Shown: positions 60,755 to 64,000 of the stretch, piece by piece
How positions within the stretch are numbered: position 1 is the first letter of the stretch
Layout: each line of letters opens with the position of its first letter
Origin: Virgibacillus_O sediminis
Lineage (GTDB): Bacteria; Bacillota; Bacilli; Bacillales; Amphibacillaceae
Assembly (NCBI RefSeq): GCF_042643265.1
Contig: NZ_JBHRRZ010000014.1
Coordinates: 62,001 to 126,000 of the forward strand
Direction: 5' to 3'
DNA: 64,000 nucleotides
Program-made: the position numbers and the translations under genes
The notes under the pieces: model-generated
What the model saw: only the letters and a program-made list of their open reading frames with translations
The model's database searches: none
What the model was told of the DNA's origin: nothing

Positions 60755-61339
60755 ATGAGTTTATATACATTTGCAAAAAATGTACTGGCCGCCATTCTTT
60801 TTCCTGTTTTCAGAATCCAAGTAATCGGGAAAGAGAATATACCAGGGCAGGGGCCAGTTATCATATGCTCGAACCACATATCAAACTTTGATCCGCCAGT
60901 AGTCGGAATCACCTCGCCAAGGGATATATACTTTATGGCTAAAGGAGAATTGTTTGAAAAACGATTTTTGGGTAAATTATTATTAAAGGTACATGCATTT
61001 CCGGTCAAACGCGGAATGAAAGACAGAAATGCATTGCGAACAGGGCTGGAGATATTGAAGGAAGGAAATACTTTGGGCTTGTTCCCGGAAGGCACTAGGA
61101 GTAAAACCGGGGAATTTGGAAGACCCTTGGCAGGAGCTGGCTTTTTTGCTCTGCGGTCAGAAGCGGCCATTATACCGTGTGCAATTATTGGCCCCTATAA
61201 ACCAGGGAAAAAGCTGAAAGTCGTCTATGGACCACCTATGAATATGGAAAAATTGAGGCATTCCAAGGCCAGTGCACAGGAAACTGCTGACGCGATTATG
61301 CAAGAAATTAAATTATTGAAGGAAAATCATTCATCCTGA
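60755..61339 (+). CDS. plsC: 1-acyl-sn-glycerol-3-phosphate acyltransferase
   Basis: Membrane-associated acyltransferase converting lysophosphatidate to phosphatidate in phospholipid synthesis. 194 residues. The catalytic NHxxxxD reads CSNHISNFDPP near 35-45; FPEGTRSKTG near 112 and AIIPCAIIGP near 137 are blocks III and IV. An N-terminal hydrophobic helix lies at about 5-22. ATG follows AAGGGAGG. It is between cmk and the S1-domain gene, a common order in Bacillaceae outside B. subtilis. Confidence 0.93.
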   Translation: MSLYTFAKNVLAAILFPVFRIQVIGKENIPGQGPVIICSNHISNFDPPVVGITSPRDIYFMAKGELFEKRFLGKLLLKVHAFPVKRGMKDRNALRTGLEILKEGNTLGLFPEGTRSKTGEFGRPLAGAGFFALRSEAAIIPCAIIGPYKPGKKLKVVYGPPMNMEKLRHSKASAQETADAIMQEIKLLKENHSS

Positions 61340-61458
61340 ACTACTTTACTTGACAAATTATTGTAATTATTAGAAGTTATAAAAAAGGGGATTTTTAATC
61401 TTAATGATCAATAACTGGTCATGGAGATTTTTGAACTGTATTTAGGAGGGCATGGTAT

Positions 61459-62592
61459 ATGAGCGAAACGAACAATGAATTAACCGAACTGAATGTAGGG
61501 GACACAATTACAGGAACTGTTGTCAAAGTGGAAGAAAAACAGGTCCTTGTAGATATCGGCTATAAGACTGAAGGCATTGTCCCTATCAGTGAATTATCCA
61601 GTCTGCATGTAGAGAAGACCAGTGATGTAGTGGAGGAAGGCGATAAGCTTACCCTTAAAGTCAAAAAAGTCGATGACGACGATATCATCTTGTCCAAAAA
61701 GGCAGTGGACGCTGATGATGCGTGGAAAGACCTTGAGGAGAAATTTGAAAGCGGAGAAGTTTTCGAAACCGAAGTGAAAGAAATTGTTAATGGAGGTTTG
61801 GTTGTAGACGTAGGAGTCCGTGGATTTATTCCTGCCTCCCTGGTTGAAACTTATTATGTCGATGACTTTTCCGACTATAAAAACAAGACATTGACCGTCA
61901 AAATTGCAGATCTTAACAAAGAGCAGAACCGTGTCATCCTTTCTCATCGTGCAGTGGTAGAGGAAGACGCTGAAAAGCAGAAAAATGAAGTTCTTCAATC
62001 ACTGGAAGAGGGACAGGTTCTGGAAGGTACTGTTCAGCGTCTGACAAGTTTTGGTGTCTTTGTGGATATCGGAGGAGTGGACGGGCTTGTCCATATTTCC
62101 CAATTGGCCCATGAACATGTCGAAAACGCCTCAGATGTTGTTTCCGAGGGAGACAAGATCAAGGTGGAAGTTCTTTCTGTCGACTTGGATAATGAAAGGA
62201 TTTCACTCTCCCATAAGAATACACTGCCCGGACCTTGGACGAATATCAGCGAAAAGATTTCTTCCGGGGATGTGCTCGAGGGAACCGTTAAACGCCTGGT
62301 AAACTTCGGAGCATTTGTGGAAGTGCTGCCTGGTGTTGAAGGGCTTGTCCATATTTCACAAATCGCCAACAGACACATCGGAACTCCTCAGGAAGTCCTG
62401 GAAGTAGGCCAGCAGGTAAAGGTGAAGGTATTGGATGTCAATGAGCAGGAAGAACGTATTTCCCTGAGTATCAGAGAATTGGAAGAAGAAGAGGCAGCCA
62501 GGGATTACAAGCAGTATGAGAAAGATGAAGAACAAACTGGTTTCCAGCTTGGAGATCTGCTTGGTGACAGCTTAGATAAGTATAAAAAATAA
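61459..62592 (+). CDS. ypfD: S1-domain RNA-binding protein YpfD (ribosomal protein S1 homologue)
   Basis: 377-residue protein made of four S1 repeats (about residues 14-85, 100-170, 190-258 and 275-345). The last two are most typical (GTVQRLTSFGVFVDIGGVDG and GTVKRLVNFGAFVEVLPGVE, each then GLVHISQ). Low-GC Gram-positive S1 homologues lack the E. coli-type N-terminal ribosome-docking domains, so an essential ribosomal role is doubtful. ATG follows TTAGGAGGG. A strong terminator follows. Confidence 0.92.
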   Translation: MSETNNELTELNVGDTITGTVVKVEEKQVLVDIGYKTEGIVPISELSSLHVEKTSDVVEEGDKLTLKVKKVDDDDIILSKKAVDADDAWKDLEEKFESGEVFETEVKEIVNGGLVVDVGVRGFIPASLVETYYVDDFSDYKNKTLTVKIADLNKEQNRVILSHRAVVEEDAEKQKNEVLQSLEEGQVLEGTVQRLTSFGVFVDIGGVDGLVHISQLAHEHVENASDVVSEGDKIKVEVLSVDLDNERISLSHKNTLPGPWTNISEKISSGDVLEGTVKRLVNFGAFVEVLPGVEGLVHISQIANRHIGTPQEVLEVGQQVKVKVLDVNEQEERISLSIRELEEEEAARDYKQYEKDEEQTGFQLGDLLGDSLDKYKK

Positions 62593-62607
62593 ATTCATCT
62601 AATAATG

Positions 62608-62639
62608 AAAAGCTCTTTCCTTTTGGGAAGAGCTTTTTC
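62608..62639 (+). terminator. Terminator after ypfD
   Basis: AAAAGCTCTTTCC-TTTT-GGGAAGAGCTTTTT, a near-perfect stem with a T tail. Confidence 0.92.
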
Positions 62640-62663
62640 TATTGGGGGATACTACATATTGCC

Positions 62664-62747
62664 TGGGGGTGGCGGATAGCCGTTAACGGGTAAAAGGATT
62701 TCCGGTTCAAGCGCCAAACGGATAGCGAGGTTTCCTTACCCACCGCC
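62664..62747. other. GC-rich intergenic element able to fold
   Basis: Between the ypfD terminator and yphA lies an 84-base GC-rich block unlike the AT-rich flanks. It has nested complementary parts: GGTGGCGG with CCACCGCC at the outside, GGGTAAAAGGA with TCCTTACCC inside that, TCCGGTT with AAACGGA innermost, and the palindrome CCGTTAACGG (62680-62689). ACGGATAGC-like words occur twice. I do not recognise an RNA family. It could be a structured RNA, a short dispersed repeat, or a decayed sequence. Confidence 0.4.
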
Positions 62748-62865
62748 AAATATGCCAATAAATGCATGCTTTACTTGCGATTATAACCTTTCAGCTACTC
62801 GAGTTAAGCTTTTTAAAAGTATAAAGGAAGCTTTTTCCTGCAATAATGCATAGGGGAAGGTGATG

Positions 62866-63468
62866 ATGAAGTTGAGCGGTTTGATTTTTTATTGGCTGGC
62901 GTGGTTATTATGGACTCTAATTACATTTTTCATGGATAAGAGCCCAAGAAGGACGGTTATGGGCATATGGATCCTGCTTTGTATTATATTCGCAGAATGG
63001 ATTATTCATCTCTACTTCTATTCCTTTTCTGCTGTATTTTTACTGATTATTGGCGGTGCAATTTATTTGCTGGGCAAATGCAGAAGTCTTGTATATCATT
63101 TATTTTCATCTTTTACCTTAATGATCGGCTATTCAGCAGTGAGATACTGGGAACAGATAACACCAGTATGGTTTATCCTCCCACGGTATGTGATTTATTC
63201 CTTTTTGCTTACTTTTCTCGTTTTATTAATGGTTAAGGATTTCTATAGCCAGATCGGAGTCTGCCTATTGGGCACTTCGTTCGGGGAAATCCTTTTTCAT
63301 ATAACGGTTGGAGGCTATGGTTTTCAGATGGTTATTGGAGAAATGGCATTTCTGGATTTATTGCTGTGCTCCCTGGGGATTCTAACCGGTATTCATTTAC
63401 TAAAAATAGGCAGGGCTAAACTATACGCTTCCCTGCATACAAAACACAGCATGGAGGTGGCAAAATGA
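62866..63468 (+). CDS. yphA: YphA-family membrane protein
   Basis: 200-residue integral membrane protein with about six hydrophobic segments and very few charged loops, matching B. subtilis YphA (199) in length and place after ypfD. Three start codons occur in tandem (GTG 62860, ATG 62863, ATG 62866). ATG 62866 has the best spacing from GGGGAAGG. Its stop overlaps the next gene's start (ATGA). Function unknown. Confidence 0.8.
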   Translation: MKLSGLIFYWLAWLLWTLITFFMDKSPRRTVMGIWILLCIIFAEWIIHLYFYSFSAVFLLIIGGAIYLLGKCRSLVYHLFSSFTLMIGYSAVRYWEQITPVWFILPRYVIYSFLLTFLVLLMVKDFYSQIGVCLLGTSFGEILFHITVGGYGFQMVIGEMAFLDLLLCSLGILTGIHLLKIGRAKLYASLHTKHSMEVAK

Positions 63469-64000
63469 ATGAATATATACTGCCGATCCTATTCGGTATC
63501 ATTGCAGGTACCTTATCGAGAATATTAATGCTCCGCACAGATTACCGTCAATATCCTACATATCTGCATGGTAAAATCATTCACATATCATTAGGATTCA
63601 TTGCAGCTGCTCTGGGGGCCATGGCAGTTCCCGCAGTAATGGAAAAAGAATTCACCGCGGTTACCCTTCTTACAGTTGCAGCTACACAGTTCAGGGATGT
63701 CCGCAATATGGAAAGAAATACATTGACAGAAGTAGATGATTTCGAGCTTGTGTCAAGAGGAAAGACATATATAGAAGGTATTGCCATTTCTTTTGAAAGC
63801 AGAAATTACCTAGTGATACTTACGGCGCTTATTGGAACTTTGTTTTTTCTCGTTTGGAACGTTTATGCCGCCTTCGTGGGAGCAATCCTTTCCATCCTGG
63901 TGGGAAGGTTGCTGATGAGCGGTTCGACGATCAAAGATATTGTTCAGATAGATTACCATGAACTTCATTTTGAAGGAGCGGGCCTTTATGTGGATAATAT
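63465..64000 (+). CDS. YIEGIA-domain membrane protein (3' end outside window)
   Basis: The frame is open from ATG 63465 to the end of the window (178 codons). It contains the family-naming motif in GKTYIEGIAISFESRNYL near residues 101-118. Hydrophobic segments are YILPILFGIIAGTLSRILM (4-22), ISLGFIAAALGAMAVPAVM (near 41-59), and two near 121-150. It overlaps yphA by four bases after GGAGGTGG, matching the yphA-yphB order of B. subtilis. Function unknown; most homologues are in spore formers. Confidence 0.82.
   Translation, partial: MNEYILPILFGIIAGTLSRILMLRTDYRQYPTYLHGKIIHISLGFIAAALGAMAVPAVMEKEFTAVTLLTVAATQFRDVRNMERNTLTEVDDFELVSRGKTYIEGIAISFESRNYLVILTALIGTLFFLVWNVYAAFVGAILSILVGRLLMSGSTIKDIVQIDYHELHFEGAGLYVDN

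Noticed and set aside
61364..61386. TTGACA-containing promoter before ypfD
   Set aside because: The nearest TATAAA-like hexamer is about 22 bases away and the sequence at 17 bases is not promoter-like.
1..64000. CRISPR arrays, transposases, prophage genes, rRNA or tRNA genes
   Set aside because: I saw no regular repeat-spacer pattern, no transposase or integrase other than chromosomal xerD, and no rRNA or tRNA signatures.

Overview
The window is a stretch of ordinary chromosome from a spore-forming, aerobic member of the Bacillaceae. Gene content and order follow the Bacillus subtilis bkd-yqj-yqk-dacF/spoIIA-spoVA-lysA-scpAB-res-ypb-ypd-sleB-ypfD-yph blocks almost gene by gene. Many proteins are only moderately diverged from B. 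subtilis, and several blocks present there are missing, which suggests a different genus (a Virgibacillus/Oceanobacillus/Halobacillus-type relative is my guess). I see no rRNA, tRNA, CRISPR array, prophage or intact insertion sequence. Both ends cut genes: bkdAA on the left and a YIEGIA-family gene on the right.

Layout. 1-3.9 kb: branched-chain 2-oxoacid dehydrogenase E1a/E1b/E2 and the bacilliredoxin brxB. 4-9.2 kb: yqjA, the tiny stressosome gene prli42 (reverse strand), a decayed methylmalonyl-CoA mutase large-subunit tail, an unusual fusion of a B12-binding mutase subunit with methylmalonyl-CoA epimerase, an acyl-CoA carboxylase beta chain and a peptidase. 9.2-18 kb: dinB, then reverse-strand aldehyde dehydrogenase, rnz, namA and glycerophosphodiesterase, then yqjP, a short-chain dehydrogenase, yqkB and yqkF. 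18-26 kb: nudF, endonuclease Q, spoIIM, fur, yqzK, xerD and the nucleoside operon deoB-punA-pdp. 26-33.5 kb: dacF-spoIIAA-spoIIAB-sigF, then spoVAA-spoVAB-spoVAF (spoVAC, AD and AE are absent), lysA and ppiB. 33.5-40.4 kb: a small M50-like protease, an orphan ribT, a YjcZ-type micro-gene, scpA-scpB, a long superoxide dismutase, dacB-spmA-spmB and rluB. 40.4-46.5 kb: resABCDE. 46.5-47.9 kb: a cobalamin riboswitch controlling a DUF4430 lipoprotein and an ECF S component. 48-54.8 kb: ypbB-recQ-ypbD-short ypbE, a MecA paralogue, glutamate dehydrogenase and bacillithiol-disulfide reductase. 54.8-64 kb: asparaginase (reverse), prsW, sleB-ypeB, a PilZ protein, cmk, plsC, ypfD, yphA and the partial YIEGIA gene.

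How the genes work together. Sporulation and spore germination dominate: forespore sigma-F control, SpoVA proteins, cortex synthesis and lysis, spore maturation and engulfment. Candidate SigE and SigG promoters lie ahead of spoIIM, dacB, spoVAA and sleB. Bacillithiol redox repair appears at both ends of the window (brxB and ypdA). Cytochrome c maturation is linked to its ResDE regulator. The most interesting theme is B12: a mutase-epimerase fusion whose catalytic partner has decayed next to it, and a riboswitch-controlled cobalamin uptake cassette with a transcobalamin-like lipoprotein sitting directly behind resE.
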